In this document: positions 5,450-5,983 of the stretch, one piece after another
Position numbering within the stretch: position 1 is the stretch's first letter
Layout of the letters: every line of letters begins with the position of its first letter
Notes under the pieces: generated by a model
Database searches by the model: none
What the model saw: the letters and a program-made list of their open reading frames with translations, nothing else
What the model was told of the DNA's origin: nothing
Assembly (NCBI GenBank): GCA_905479795.1
Contig: CAJQNX010000051.1
Span: forward strand, 1-5,983
Direction of reading: 5' to 3'
Length of the DNA: 5,983 bases
Origin: an uncultured Candidatus Midichloriaceae bacterium
GTDB taxonomy: Bacteria > Pseudomonadota > Alphaproteobacteria > Rickettsiales > Midichloriaceae
Program-made: the position numbers and the translations under genes

Positions 5450-5983
5450 TTAAAAATTATTATCAAAAATTTTATTGTTTACAATAACCTTAAATTTATT
5501 TTTTAATTTGTTTAAAATATCCTTTAAAATTAAGTCTTGTTCAATTTGATTGATTTGAGAATCGTACAATAATCTGTGTTTTTCAATATCTTCTCGAGAT
5601 GGCAAGTTGACATTTTTAAGCTTAGCTAATAATATTTCATTATGTGAATAATCAATGAAGGGTTTTGTATAAGCATTAATTTTTAAATCAAAAATTAATT
5701 TATAAAAATCCAGGGGAATTTCATTGTTTAATTTATTACTTGCAAGGCTTACTTTAGTAATTTTAGCCTTTGAAAAATCAAGAAGCTTTTTATTAATTTC
5801 TGAATTAGCTCCATTTTTATCAGAAATTTCCATTTTATTTGTAAATGAAGTTAATTCATTATCATACCAAATTTGTTTCAATTCTGATTTTAGATCATGA
5901 AAATCTTTATTTTTTTCTAAAATTATTTCATTTACTCTGACAATACAAAATTTATTTTCATCAATTGGAAATATTTCACTTTG
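5450..5983 (-). CDS. PpiD/SurA-like peptidyl-prolyl isomerase, C-terminal part (partial)
   Basis: The frame is open from the right edge (5983) to the TAA at 5452-5450: 177 residues with no internal stop. A TTG at 5881-5879 could be read as a start, but the 34 codons before it are open and protein-like, so this is the tail of a longer gene. Seen: FPIDENKFCIVRVNEIILEK followed by a helical DFHDLKSELKQIW, as in the stretch after the rotamase domain of PpiD. Later FIDYSHNEILLAKLKNVNLP and a long helix ending LKNKFKVIVNNKIF match the usual close of PpiD proteins. PpiD is an inner-membrane-anchored periplasmic chaperone near the Sec translocon; the membrane anchor and catalytic domain would lie beyond the window. 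The sequence is lysine/asparagine-rich and diverged, so this rests on pattern memory; a coiled-coil hypothetical protein is the alternative. Confidence 0.6.
   Translation of the reverse strand, partial: QSEIFPIDENKFCIVRVNEIILEKNKDFHDLKSELKQIWYDNELTSFTNKMEISDKNGANSEINKKLLDFSKAKITKVSLASNKLNNEIPLDFYKLIFDLKINAYTKPFIDYSHNEILLAKLKNVNLPSREDIEKHRLLYDSQINQIEQDLILKDILNKLKNKFKVIVNNKIFDNNF

Noticed and set aside
5450..5881. Treating the leftward ORF as a complete 143-residue gene starting at TTG 5881.
   Set aside because: The frame continues open and protein-like to the window edge, and the content fits the C-terminus of a longer PpiD-like protein.

Overview
The window is strongly AT-rich, with long AT-rich spacers between compact genes. 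The gene set is that of a Gram-negative bacterium: complex I subunit A of the alphaproteobacterial/mitochondrial type, an adrenodoxin-like ferredoxin, YajC, a DsbB-like protein and a PpiD-like C-terminus. The nearest fit I can name is an intracellular alphaproteobacterium of the Rickettsiales kind. This is inferred from composition and protein flavour; no RNA or marker gene fixes the taxon.

Layout. (1) Positions 1-949, minus strand: a tight run yajC - ferredoxin - nuoA, with gaps of 7 and 4 nt; nuoA runs off the left edge. (2) 950-1224: a divergent spacer with one promoter-like signal for each direction and the upstream copy of a 16-bp direct repeat. (3) 1225-1950, plus strand: a 51-residue DUF5993-like small protein followed 15 nt later by a DsbB-like oxidoreductase. 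This DsbB keeps the CPLC quinone-side motif, but its second cysteine pair lies in a C-terminal CX4C tail rather than in the second periplasmic loop. (4) 1951-2254: a spacer with no gene seen. (5) 2255-4921, plus strand: a sodium:solute symporter (SSF) followed by a CqsS-like membrane histidine kinase, ending in a good Rho-independent terminator. The two genes are in one reading frame, separated only by a single TAA and two sense codons. (6) 4954-5449: AT-rich spacer with no convincing gene. (7) 5450-5983, minus strand: the C-terminal part of a PpiD-like periplasmic folding factor running off the right edge.

The most interesting item is the symporter/kinase unit. The last hydrophobic segment of the symporter ORF, after a cytosolic linker, looks like the first membrane helix of the kinase's sensor region. 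The stop codon therefore appears to cut an ancestral transporter-kinase fusion inside its sensor domain, leaving both halves with intact key motifs. It may be a functional split transporter-sensor, a recoded gene, or the first step of decay. The second point of interest is the small-protein/DsbB pair with its relocated cysteine pair, which together with the PpiD fragment touches envelope protein folding, although the genes are not one operon.
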